The notes beneath the pieces were generated by a model, which was given only the letters and a program-made list of their open reading frames with translations, did no database searches and had not been told where the DNA came from. Shown here one piece after another: positions 1 to 10,366 of a stretch of DNA of 44,747 bases (positions within the stretch are counted from its first letter, which is position 1; every line of letters starts with the position of its first letter). Position numbers and translations under genes: made by a program. Source of the DNA: Deinococcus sp. (GTDB taxonomy: Bacteria; Deinococcota; Deinococci; Deinococcales; Deinococcaceae); assembly GCF_018260555.1 (NCBI RefSeq), contig NZ_JAGLBB010000019.1, forward strand, positions 1-44,747, read 5' to 3'.

Positions 1-778
1 AGAACGTGAGCTGCGCGCAGCTCACGACATGCATCCATTGCAGCTTCCCGTTCACCGGGCTGCCGGTCTCATCTGCATGGAGGACCGGTTGCTGCATCAG
101 TGCCGTCCGGAGGTACGCCTCAAAGTCCTGCAGCCGATCGGCCGCCAGGTTGAGGTTGAGGGCGATGGTGCCATCACTCGGTCGCGCCCCGCAGAGAGCC
201 TGCAGAATCTCACTGGTGCGTTCGAGGGGCACGAAGTGCCCCACGTTCAGATACACCGTCAGGGCGTGGACCCGTGGACCGTACTGCACCTGAGCCGTGA
301 CGTGCGTCGGGAAGGGTGCTCGCTGCCGGTGATGACAGCCAGGACAGATTTTGATGTCGGCGCGGTATTCGGTGACCTGAAGTTCTACCGAGGGGAAGTC
401 ATGGACCTGTCGAGCGACCTGAGTGTCGACTGGAACGTCGTCCCAGACTTGTCCGCAGGTGCAGTGTCCGGTGACAGGGAGATGGACCGTGTGGTCGGGA
501 TGCGCTGACATCTTGAGGGTCGTGCCGGGGTGATCTGGCTGAGCGCCAGAAGACCGGCCGGTCTTCTGGCGCTCACTCTTGGGCTGCCAGGGTTTGTCCT
601 GACTGGGTGGTTGATTGGACGTGCGGCTGTTCTTGGCCTGACGTCCTTCGAGCTCTTGAAGGCGTTTCAGGAGGGCTGCAATCTGCGCTTCGAGTTCACG
701 GATGCGTGCCTCGAGGCGTTCGCAGTTTGGGCAGGGAGTCTCGCTGATGGTCCACCTTACCCAATCGACTCCCGGAAG
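1..778 (-). CDS. IS66 family transposase, N-terminal part (cut by window edge)
   Basis: Reading the minus strand from 778 gives one open frame without stops down to base 1. It starts with a Cys pair (TPCPNCERLEARI) and a short coiled coil, then the IS66 hallmark KNSRTSNQPPSQ, then a zinc-finger-like region (GHCTCGQVW and KICPGCHHRQ about 40 residues apart). It ends with LHADETGSPVNGKLQWMHVV, which holds the first catalytic Asp of the DDE domain. The rest of the catalytic domain lies beyond base 1. An in-frame TGA at 779-781 bounds it. No ATG, GTG or TTG lies in frame before the Cys pair, so the start is unclear; the first Met is far inside, near 510. The family is certain from the motifs; whether the copy is active cannot be judged. 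Confidence 0.85.
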
Positions 779-803
779 TCACCCTGCTGAGCAGTTACGG
801 AAA

Positions 804-823
804 AGCCTCGCATTCGCGAGGCT
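804..823. repeat. Small perfect hairpin at an IS boundary
   Basis: AGCCTCGC, loop ATTC, GCGAGGCT forms an 8-bp perfect stem. It lies just upstream of the IS66 reading frame (minus strand) and just before a second transposase remnant on the plus strand, so it may mark the junction of two elements. No IS66-type terminal repeat could be identified with certainty. Confidence 0.4.
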
Positions 824-833
824 GACGGTCCAC

Positions 834-1034
834 CGGTTGAGTCTGGCTCATCTGGTTCAGGGGATCTACAACTGGTGCCGAACGCAACGCGGTCTGCGGA
901 AGAAGCTTGACGTTCCGAAGGGACGTCAACAGTACCTCCAGCGCACACCGGCGATGGCGATTGGGCTGACCGATCGCGTTTGGACGCTGCGAGCTTGGCT
1001 GTCACGACCTAGAGGGGTTTCCTGTCGGGCATAG
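834..1034 (+). pseudogene. 3' remnant of a DDE transposase
   Basis: The reading frame ends with a run containing IYNWCRTQRGLRKKL and then QRTPAMAIGLTDRVWTLRAWL. The phrase RTPAMAxGLTDxxWT close to the C-terminus is typical of a group of DDE transposases common in Deinococcus. Only about 65 residues of this character are present; the frame upstream is antisense to the IS66 gene, so the catalytic core is missing. I read it as the tail of a dead element truncated by a later insertion. It belongs to a different family from the neighbouring IS66 gene. Confidence 0.55.
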
Positions 1035-1153
1035 TTCCAGCCAACTACCCTGGAATCCAGGAAGAGCCAAAATTAATATCCGCGCCATGACTCCTTCCTT
1101 ACAGCCGGACTCCCCCCCTGCCTGTGCTTTGGTACCGTGCCCCCCAAGCTTGC

Positions 1154-1165
1154 TACAGTACCTTC
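1154..1165 (+). promoter_or_regulatory. Leaderless-type -10 box before a glcD leader ORF
   Basis: TACAGT (1154-1159) is followed by six bases and an ATG at 1166. The same TANNNT-N6-8-start arrangement recurs before many genes in this window and places the transcription start at or next to the start codon. No good -35 is visible at 16-18 bp. Confidence 0.5.
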
Positions 1166-1221
1166 ATGACGCTGCGGCTGACGCGTACCGCGCAACCCAC
1201 CTGGGCGGATTGGGGAACAAG

Positions 1222-1225
<4 letters not shown>
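1166..1225 (+). CDS. Possible 19-residue leader peptide overlapping glcD
   Basis: The ATG at 1166 opens a 19-codon frame (MTLRLTRTAQPTWADWGTR) whose TGA (1223-1225) overlaps the glcD ATG (1222-1224) as ATGA. It follows a leaderless-type -10 box directly. It contains two Trp codons and four Arg codons. If real, ribosomes loaded on the leaderless mRNA would translate the peptide and restart on glcD, which has its own GGGG at 1212-1215. The alternative is that this is simply the glcD 5' UTR. There is no homology evidence; the support is the position of the -10 box and the overlap. Confidence 0.35.
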
Positions 1226-2595
<1,370 letters not shown>

Positions 2596-2617
2596 CCCAC
2601 CCGACTGCCCTCTCTTT

Positions 2618-2651
2618 CCCCGTGTCGGCCACCACCCTGGCTGACACGGGG
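2618..2651 (+). terminator. Hairpin terminator after glcD
   Basis: CCCCGTGTC (2618-2626) pairs perfectly with GACACGGGG (2643-2651), with a further GGCC/GGCT pairing inside the loop. It lies 22 bases after the glcD stop, with a modest T-rich stretch after it, so it fits an intrinsic terminator separating glcD from the phosphoesterase gene. Confidence 0.65.
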
Positions 2652-2684
2652 AACATCTTTTGCCGTTGTGGCCCAGCCGTCTGT

Positions 2685-2723
2685 CTGACCCTGCTCTGAC
2701 CTCCCGCACACCCCGAGCTGACA
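2685..2723 (+). promoter_or_regulatory. CTGAC direct repeats with 11-bp phasing (Pho-box-like)
   Basis: CTGACC at 2685-2690, CTGACC at 2696-2701 and CTGACA at 2718-2723 are spaced 11 and 22 bp apart, i.e. on the same face of the helix. PhoB/PhoP-type response regulators bind direct repeats with an 11-bp period. The repeats sit about 75-110 bp before the start of a predicted secreted phosphoesterase. The match is of spacing and context, not a proven consensus. Confidence 0.4.
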
Positions 2724-2797
2724 CGACCGCCGCAGCAGGCCTTGTCTCAAATTGGTTTCGGAACGATGTCCCACCTGTCCCAACCGAGGTAAAACTG

Positions 2798-5365
2798 ATG
2801 AAGACCCAGCAAAAGCAGCGCACCGCCGCCGCAGTCGCCCTGTTGACCGTCGGAGCCGCCCTCGCTGTCGGCACGCAAATGCGGTTTTTTAGCCTGATCG
2901 GCCCGCAGCCAGACGGCACCGGCATCACGCCCAACCACTGGACCCTGACGCCGCATGGTCAGAGCGTGGAAATCGGGGACCGGCCCATGGGCGCGAGCTG
3001 GCATCCCGGCGGGCGTTACCTGGCGGTCAGCAACGACGGCCAGGGCGTGCAGACGCTGGCGCTGTACGACAGCTTTACCCGCAAGGTGGCGCAGAGCATC
3101 CCCTACAACTCGCCCGAAGCCCTGTACATGGGCGTGGTCTGGAGCCCGGACGGCAACACCCTGTACGCCTCGGCGGGCGGGAACAACAAGGTGCGCGTCT
3201 ACACCTTCGATGCCAAGCAGGGTCGCCTGACCGAAGGCCCCAGCATCATCCTGGCCGATGCCAAGACGCCGAGCTACCCCGCCGGACTCGCCATCTCGCC
3301 CGACGGCAAGACCCTGTTCGCCGCGCTCAACCTGGGCAACTCGGTGGCGGCCATCGACCTGAGCAGCGACCCCGCCAGCCCCGCCGTGAAATCGGTGAAA
3401 CTGGGCGAACCCGCTGCGGCCGCCGACATCGGCGTGCTGCCCGTGCAGATGGTGATGTCGAAAGATGGCAAGGCCCTGTACGCCAGCCTGTGGAATGGCC
3501 ACGCCGTGAGCGTCATCGACACGGCGGCCCTGACCGAAAAGGCCCGCGTGAAGGTGGGCGACCACCCCAGCGGCCTGACCCTCTCGCCCGACGGACAGAC
3601 CCTGTATGTCGCCAACGCCAACTCGGATACCGTCAGCGCCGTGGACACCGCCAAGAATGCCGTGCGCGGCGAGGTCAAGCTCGCGCCTTACGCGGGTGCG
3701 CCGTTCGGCTCCATGCCCGACTCGGTGAGCGTCACGCCCGACGGCAAAACGCTGCTGGTCGCCAATGCGGGCAACAACGACGTGGCCCTCGTGAACACGA
3801 CCGACCTGAAAGTGCGCGGGCTGGTGCCGACCGCGTGGTTCCCCAGCGTGGTCACCACCGGTAGCGACGGGCGCTTCGTCTTCGTCGCCAACATGAAGGG
3901 CCTGGGCGCTGGCCCCAACCCCGACGACCGCCAGCCCACGCAGCCCCGGCCCAACGAGCAGTACATCGCCAACATGGCGCGTGGTTCGCTGCAAACCTTC
4001 GAGCTGCCCGGCGACGAGGCCCTGAAGACCCTGACCGCTCAGGTCGTCAAGAACAACGGCTTCAACGAGATGCAGGGCGTTCTGACGCGCGGCGCGAAAG
4101 ACACGCAGGCCCACGCCATTCCCCGGCGCGTCGGCGACCCCACGCCGCTCAAGCACGTCATCTACATCATCAAGGAAAACCGCACCTACGATCAGGTGCT
4201 GGGCGCCGTAGCGGGTGGCGACGGCGATAAGAATCTGGTGCTGTTCGGTGAGGATGTGACGCCCAACCTGCACGCCGTGGCCCGCACCTTCGGCCTGTTC
4301 GACCACTTCTACGCCGACGCCGAAGTGAGCGCCGACGGGCACAACTGGACCATGGGCGGCGTCGCCACCGAGTACACCCAGAAGAGCTGGCCCGCCAACT
4401 ACTCGGGCCGCAACCGTCCGTATGACTTCGAAGGCTCGTCCAGCGCCCCCGCGCCCACCGCCGGGTATCTGTTCGACTTCGCCAAGCGGGCGGGCATCAG
4501 CTACCGCTCTTACGGGGAATTTGCCGACTTTGCGACCAAGGCACCCAACATCAAGCCCGCGCCCTTCGCCCCGGCGCTCGAAGGCCACCTCAGCCCGACT
4601 TTCCCGTCGTATGACCTGAGCATTCCCGATCAGGTGCGCTTCGACGCCTGGAAAAAGGAATTCGACGGTTATGCGAAAGGCGGCAACCTGCCCCAGCTGT
4701 CGGTCGTGCGCTTCCCCAGCGACCACACCTCCGGCACGCGCAAGGGCACGCCCACGCCGCAGGCTTACGTCGCCGACAACGATCTGGCGGTGGGCAAGCT
4801 GATCGACGCCGTGTCGCATAGCCCCTACTGGAAAGACACCGTGATCTTCAGCGTGGAAGACGATGCACAGAACGGCCCCGACCACATCGACGCGCACCGC
4901 ACCACCGCTTATGTCGCCAGCGCGTACAGCAAGCGTGGCAGCGTGGACCACACGCAGTACAGCACCGTGTCCATGCTGCGCACCCTGGAACTGATCCTGG
5001 GCCTGCCCCCCATGACGCAGTTCGACGCCTCAGCCACCCCGATGATCGGCGCGTTCCAGGACAAGCCGGACCTGACCCCGTACACCTTCAAGACGCCCAA
5101 GCAGCCCCTCGACCAGATGAACGCGCTGGGGGCGAACGGTCAGGAGCAGTCGGCCCGCATGGACTTCAGCCAGGAAGACCGCGCCGACGACCATACGTTT
5201 AGCGAAATTGTCTGGCACGCGGTCAAGGGCAAGGACGTGCCCATGCCCACGCCGCATACCACCTTCCATGAAAGCGCGAGCGCCAGCTTGGGCCTCAGTC
5301 AGGACGCCGACGACGCCGCGCCTGCCACCGTGGGCCAGGCCCCCGCCAAGAAAGACAACGACTGA
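2798..5365 (+). CDS. Exported YVTN beta-propeller / phosphoesterase fusion protein
   Basis: Predicted 855-residue exported enzyme. The start at 2798 has GAGGT eight bases upstream and gives a basic N-terminus followed by a hydrophobic stretch (AAAVALLTVGAALAVG), a signal peptide or anchor. Residues about 40-440 carry repeated propeller blades of the type SPDGKTLFAALN, SPDGQTLYVANANSDTV and TPDGKTLLVANAGNNDVALV. Residues about 460-800 match the alkaline-phosphatase-like phosphoesterase family (PF04185): HVIYIIKENRTYDQVLG, then VTPNLHAVARTFGLFDHFYA, HNWTMGG and VEDDAQNGPDHID, with the Asp, Asn, Glu and His residues expected to bind metal. The substrate cannot be told; phospholipids, phosphonates or phosphate esters are possible. 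The tail from about 830 is acidic and low in complexity. It sits between two glycolate-oxidase-type genes, but being exported it is unlikely to be part of that enzyme. Confidence 0.8.
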   Translation: MKTQQKQRTAAAVALLTVGAALAVGTQMRFFSLIGPQPDGTGITPNHWTLTPHGQSVEIGDRPMGASWHPGGRYLAVSNDGQGVQTLALYDSFTRKVAQSIPYNSPEALYMGVVWSPDGNTLYASAGGNNKVRVYTFDAKQGRLTEGPSIILADAKTPSYPAGLAISPDGKTLFAALNLGNSVAAIDLSSDPASPAVKSVKLGEPAAAADIGVLPVQMVMSKDGKALYASLWNGHAVSVIDTAALTEKARVKVGDHPSGLTLSPDGQTLYVANANSDTVSAVDTAKNAVRGEVKLAPYAGAPFGSMPDSVSVTPDGKTLLVANAGNNDVALVNTTDLKVRGLVPTAWFPSVVTTGSDGRFVFVANMKGLGAGPNPDDRQPTQPRPNEQYIANMARGSLQTFELPGDEALKTLTAQVVKNNGFNEMQGVLTRGAKDTQAHAIPRRVGDPTPLKHVIYIIKENRTYDQVLGAVAGGDGDKNLVLFGEDVTPNLHAVARTFGLFDHFYADAEVSADGHNWTMGGVATEYTQKSWPANYSGRNRPYDFEGSSSAPAPTAGYLFDFAKRAGISYRSYGEFADFATKAPNIKPAPFAPALEGHLSPTFPSYDLSIPDQVRFDAWKKEFDGYAKGGNLPQLSVVRFPSDHTSGTRKGTPTPQAYVADNDLAVGKLIDAVSHSPYWKDTVIFSVEDDAQNGPDHIDAHRTTAYVASAYSKRGSVDHTQYSTVSMLRTLELILGLPPMTQFDASATPMIGAFQDKPDLTPYTFKTPKQPLDQMNALGANGQEQSARMDFSQEDRADDHTFSEIVWHAVKGKDVPMPTPHTTFHESASASLGLSQDADDAAPATVGQAPAKKDND

Positions 5366-5379
5366 ACCGGTCAAGCCTT

Positions 5380-5412
5380 CCGACCCCGCGCTCAGACAGG
5401 CGGGGTCGGTTG
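5380..5412 (+). terminator. Intrinsic terminator after the phosphoesterase gene
   Basis: CCGACCCCGC (5380-5389) pairs perfectly over 10 bp with GCGGGGTCGG (5400-5409), loop of 10, followed by TTG. It begins 14 bases after the stop codon. The T-run is short, as usual in this GC-rich genome. Confidence 0.75.
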
Positions 5413-5449
5413 CTGTGGCGACGGCGCTAGACTGTACCCAGAGCGCCTT

Positions 5450-6097
5450 ATGCCTATTCTGAATCTTTCGCCCCAGGACCAGACCCTCACGGCCTCCGCC
5501 GATACCCCGCTGCTGGAAATCTACGGCGCCCTGCCGAACAGGCTGTTTCCGGCCTTTCCGCCCGTCGCGCTCCCGGGTGGCGTGGGCGGGCTGGTTCAAC
5601 GCGGCGGCTTCGGACAGAATTTCTTCTTCGGGGCGGAGGTGCTGGGCGTGACCTTTCGTGCTCCCAGTGGGCGAGCCGTGAAGGCGGGCGGGCGTACCGT
5701 GAAGAACGTGCAGGGCTATGACCTGACCCGCCCGTTCGTGGGCAGCTTCGGGCTGCTGGGCGAGGCGCTGGAGGTCACGCTGCGCCTGCGCCCCGGCCTG
5801 AGCAACGGGCACATCGTCCACCCCGGCCCGCTCGCTCCCACCGCTGCCCGCTTCACCTGGGCCGCCCCGGACGGCACACACGTCCTGCATTTCGGTCATG
5901 AGCGCGAGGTGCGTGCCCTGCTGGACCTCCCTGGCGCGGTTCCCGTGACGACTCCGCCCGACTACGTTCCGCTGTTCCCGGGCGGCATGGGCGTCGGGGA
6001 AGGCGGCCCCCTGCGCGACCTGCGCTTCGCATGGCTCGGCGGCGCGTCTCACCCTACCCCGCCCGCCCTGTTCGCCACCCTGGCGGCCAGCCTGTAG
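5450..6097 (+). CDS. glcE: FAD-binding protein, GlcE-like
   Basis: Predicted 215-residue FAD-binding protein, a short relative of GlcD. It shows PGGVGGLVQRGGFGQNFFFG near residue 40 in the place of the usual GG-rich FAD loop, then GRTVKNVQGYDLTRPFVGSFG and LLGEALEVTLRLRP, which match the FAD domain of GlcE, the glycolate oxidase FAD-binding subunit. It is shorter than E. coli GlcE (about 350) and has little left of the substrate-binding half. A TAGACT at 5428-5433 could be its -10 with a very short leader. It is transcribed alone between a terminator and a repeat, so co-expression with glcD at 1222 is uncertain. Confidence 0.7.
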   Translation: MPILNLSPQDQTLTASADTPLLEIYGALPNRLFPAFPPVALPGGVGGLVQRGGFGQNFFFGAEVLGVTFRAPSGRAVKAGGRTVKNVQGYDLTRPFVGSFGLLGEALEVTLRLRPGLSNGHIVHPGPLAPTAARFTWAAPDGTHVLHFGHEREVRALLDLPGAVPVTTPPDYVPLFPGGMGVGEGGPLRDLRFAWLGGASHPTPPALFATLAASL

Positions 6098-6100
6098 CAG

Positions 6101-6148
6101 GAACTCCGGGTGAACGGCCTGCACGAACCATTCAACCGGAGTCCGTAC
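6101..6148. repeat. Right-half fragment of the ATACGGACT/AGTCCGTAT repeat family
   Basis: The segment has the inner palindrome GGTGAACGG...ACCATTCAACC and then GGAGTCCGTAC, the same right half seen complete near 43838-43927. It lies immediately after the glcE stop and its hairpin may serve as terminator. Confidence 0.55.
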
Positions 6149-6221
6149 CCGTGCCACCCACCTCAGCACCGTGACTGGCTGTTCATCCGGGGTGGGCAGA
6201 TACGCCCCTGACTCAATTGGC

Positions 6222-6234
6222 TATGCTTGACGGC
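6222..6234 (+). promoter_or_regulatory. Leaderless -10 box of the nucleotidase gene
   Basis: TATGCT (6222-6227) is followed by seven bases and GTG at 6235. No ribosome binding site precedes any of the candidate starts. The box overlaps the alternative ATG at 6223, which argues that GTG 6235 is the true start. Confidence 0.6.
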
Positions 6235-8142
<1,908 letters not shown>

Positions 8143-8166
8143 AACGCACCCAGGTAGACCTGCCAT

Positions 8167-8198
8167 AGTTGAGGGAAGGTGACCGCCTTCCCTCAACT
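8167..8198 (+). terminator. Strong hairpin terminator after the nucleotidase gene
   Basis: AGTTGAGGGAAGG (8167-8179) pairs perfectly over 13 bp with CCTTCCCTCAACT (8186-8198) around a 6-base loop. It begins 25 bases after the stop codon. Confidence 0.8.
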
Positions 8199-8215
8199 GT
8201 TCAACATGCAAGTGA

Positions 8216-8262
8216 CACGGACTGCGATTGATTGGTGCAGTTCCGAATCAATGCGAGCGTGC
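8216..8262. repeat. Left half of an ATACGGACT-family repeat, interrupted
   Basis: ACGGACTGCGATTGATT...GAATCAATGCGAGCG closely matches the left part of the copy at 19722-19820. The match stops where the 129-bp TTAAGTAC element begins at 8264; GCAACAGC after that element resembles the GGAACAGC that follows in the intact copy. Confidence 0.6.
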
Positions 8263-8263
8263 A

Positions 8264-8392
8264 TTAAGTACCTTGAAGCTCACATTGCGCCATGCCGGGA
8301 AAGCACCGGAACCTCTCCATTCCCGCTCCAACGTACTTTCTTCTGCTACGCGCTTCGCGCGGTTTATCTACAAGATAAACGCAGTGTACTTA
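8264..8392. mobile_element. 129-bp MITE-like element, copy 1 (TTAAGTAC ends)
   Basis: The element begins TTAAGTACC and ends GTGTACTTA, giving short terminal inverted repeats. Inside are two hairpins: GTTTATC-TACAA-GATAAAC and a CGCGC palindrome. A copy in the opposite orientation lies at 12019-12148 and differs by one internal base (T/G) as read by eye. There is no coding capacity, so movement would need a transposase in trans. A GCA flanks both sides and may be a target duplication. The remaining DNA to 8493 holds nothing I recognise. Confidence 0.8.
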
Positions 8393-8493
8393 GCAACAGC
8401 CCTACCAACGGCCGCTGTGTCCCAGGTTCGTGCCGATGGCGCGTTGCAGGCGCTAGAAATCGGGGCGGTCACCAGGGATAAAGCGACTGTTCC

Positions 8494-9192
8494 TCAGGTG
8501 GGTTCTTCCAGGGAGGGCGCGTCTTTGAGGTGTGGGTTGAGGATGTAGAAGGCGAGGCGTTTCATGCCGGCGAGGAAATCGATATTTTCAACGATGAGAC
8601 CACGCCATTCATGACTGATTTCTTGCAGGCCGCCGCGTTCGAGGGTGCGGGGTTGAATGACGACGGGGGCAAAGTTGAGGATGCCTTTGATGCCGGCGTC
8701 GGCGAGGGCCTGCGCGGCGTCCTGGGCGTGTTCGGGGGGGACGGCCAGGAAACCCATGTCGACGGTGTTGTGGCGGGTGAATTCGCGCAGTTCGTCGGTG
8801 TGTTGGACGGGAAGGCTCCGCACCTGCTGGCCGACGAGCGCGGGGTTGACGTCGAACAGACCAACGTACTGGAACTGGTAATCGCTGGCGCCGGGGTAGT
8901 TGGCGATGGCCTGCCCGAGACGGCCGACGCCGACAATGACGACGTTCCAGGTCTGGTTAAGGCCGAGAACCCGGACGAGTTCGCGTTTGAGGATGGGAAC
9001 GGTGTAGCCCATGCCGCGCGTGCCGAAGCGGCCGAAGTACGCGAGATCCTTGCGGACCTGGAAGGCGCTGACACCGGCGCGTTCGGCGAGGTCGCTGCTG
9101 CTCGTGCGGCTGATGTCCTGCGTTTCGAGTTGTTCGAGGATGCGCAGGTAGGTGACGAGGCGACTGATGGCGGCGGTGGGAATTTCGGCCAC
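8494..9192 (-). CDS. rex: Redox-sensing transcriptional repressor Rex
   Basis: Predicted 232-residue repressor that senses the NADH/NAD+ ratio. The N-terminal winged helix (AAISRLVTYLRILEQLE, SSSDLAERAGVSAFQVRKDLAYFGRFGTRGMGY) is the classic Rex DNA-binding domain. A Rossmann fold follows with VIVGVGRLGQAIANY as the NADH-binding loop, and the C-terminal swapped helix ends near LAFYILNPHL. Length is normal. The GTG start at 9192 is one base after the stop of the SPOR gene (TAA C GTG), so it is translated by coupling; an upstream extension in the same frame lies inside the SPOR gene and has no Rex character. It is the last gene of a TPR-SPOR-Rex operon. No clear Rex operator was found before the operon. 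Confidence 0.92.
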   Translation of the reverse strand: MAEIPTAAISRLVTYLRILEQLETQDISRTSSSDLAERAGVSAFQVRKDLAYFGRFGTRGMGYTVPILKRELVRVLGLNQTWNVVIVGVGRLGQAIANYPGASDYQFQYVGLFDVNPALVGQQVRSLPVQHTDELREFTRHNTVDMGFLAVPPEHAQDAAQALADAGIKGILNFAPVVIQPRTLERGGLQEISHEWRGLIVENIDFLAGMKRLAFYILNPHLKDAPSLEEPT

Positions 9193-9193
9193 G

Positions 9194-10366
9194 TTAACGG
9201 ACCCGGAAGCTGTCGAGGCCGTTGTCGGCGAGGCGGGTTTCAGTGCGGTCCAGGGCGTCGGGGTTGGCGTAGGGGCCGACGAGAACCGTGACCTTTCTGC
9301 CTTCGGGGGCGTTGACGGTGGGAGCGTACCCCAGGTCCCGGAGTTGCTGGACGAGCTTCTGGGCGCTCTCCACGCGGTCGAACGCGCCGACTTGCAGGTA
9401 GGTGGGGCCGCTGGGGGCGGGGGGGGTGCTGGGCGCGCTGGCAGGGGCCGCCGCGGCGGGGGTATCCGTCGCAGGGACCGGAGCGGCTGCCACTGGGGTG
9501 GCGCTGTCGGTGGCGGGGCGCTTGCGGGGTGGGTACAGGACCGCGCCGGGGTAGGCACGCTTCACGTCCGCCAGGGCCTGCCGGGCGCTCTGCTCGTCTG
9601 CGAAGGGGCCGACCTGCGCGACGAACTGCGTGCCCAGATCGATGGGGTACACGGTGTAGCCGATGCCCTGGACGGGCGCAGCGGCGTTCTGCGCAGCTGA
9701 TTCGCTGCTGAAGGTCCCGAGCGAGATGCGGTAGTCGCTGCGCAGCGGCACACGGCTCTCGCTGGTACGCACGGCTCCTTCGGGGCGGGGGATGGGTCCG
9801 CCCGTGGGGGCCGGGGCGGGCGCTGCCGGGGCTTGCGGGGCGGGCGCGGTGTCGGTCGTGGCTTCGGTACTGGCTCCAGTACTGGCTTCGGTGCTGGCTT
9901 CCGTGCTGCCCGTGGCGTTGGTGGGACTGGGCTGGGCTGGTTGCGTGGTGACGGGATCAGGGATGATGGGCTCGCCGATGGGGGCCGCTTCGACTACCGG
10001 GGCGGTGTCCTGCGTAGGCGTAGGCTGCGCAGTGGTGTCCTGGGCACTGGTGTCCTGGGTGCTGGTGTCCTGCGTGCTGGTATCGCTGGGCGCGGCGGCT
10101 GTGCGGTCGGTGGGATCGGCCGGAGCCGTCTCTGGCGGGGCGGATTCGAGGGTGCCCGTGGGGGCTGCCGGAACGGCCACCGGCTCGGTGCCGGGCGCAC
10201 TGGGAATACTGGCGCCGGTGGGCGCATCGGTCGCGGCAGTGCCCGTCGCGCCAGGCCGGGGTGTGCCGCGCAGCAGCAGCGTACCAAAGCCGCCCAGCAG
10301 CAGCAGGACCAACAGGCCGATCAGCAGGTCGGGCCAGCGGCGAGGTTTGGGGGTGAGTCGGGTCAT
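9194..10366 (-). CDS. Membrane-anchored protein with two SPOR domains
   Basis: Predicted 390-residue bitopic membrane protein. A single membrane segment near residues 13-33 (LLIGLLVLLLLGGFGTLLL) follows a basic N-terminus, so the rest is outside. Residues about 40-200 are a Pro/Ala/Thr/Ser-rich linker with internal repeats (QDTST units and STEA units). Two SPOR domains follow: YRISLGTFSSESAAQN...FVAQVGPFADEQSARQAL near 205-270 and TYLQVGAFDRVESAQKLVQQL...VTVLVGPYANPDALDRTE near 315-390. SPOR domains bind peptidoglycan stripped of stem peptides, often at the septum. The start overlaps the upstream TPR gene stop as ATGA, and its own stop is one base from the rex start. Confidence 0.85.
   Translation of the reverse strand: MTRLTPKPRRWPDLLIGLLVLLLLGGFGTLLLRGTPRPGATGTAATDAPTGASIPSAPGTEPVAVPAAPTGTLESAPPETAPADPTDRTAAAPSDTSTQDTSTQDTSAQDTTAQPTPTQDTAPVVEAAPIGEPIIPDPVTTQPAQPSPTNATGSTEASTEASTGASTEATTDTAPAPQAPAAPAPAPTGGPIPRPEGAVRTSESRVPLRSDYRISLGTFSSESAAQNAAAPVQGIGYTVYPIDLGTQFVAQVGPFADEQSARQALADVKRAYPGAVLYPPRKRPATDSATPVAAAPVPATDTPAAAAPASAPSTPPAPSGPTYLQVGAFDRVESAQKLVQQLRDLGYAPTVNAPEGRKVTVLVGPYANPDALDRTETRLADNGLDSFRVR

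Noticed and set aside
2747..4951. 734-codon open frame on the minus strand
   Set aside because: It is the antisense of the phosphoesterase gene; long shadow frames are expected at this G+C content and the translation has no family motif.
9190..9200. GTTAAC at the SPOR/rex junction as a Rex operator
   Set aside because: Only a six-base core inside an operon, not the longer dyad expected for Rex, and not at a promoter.
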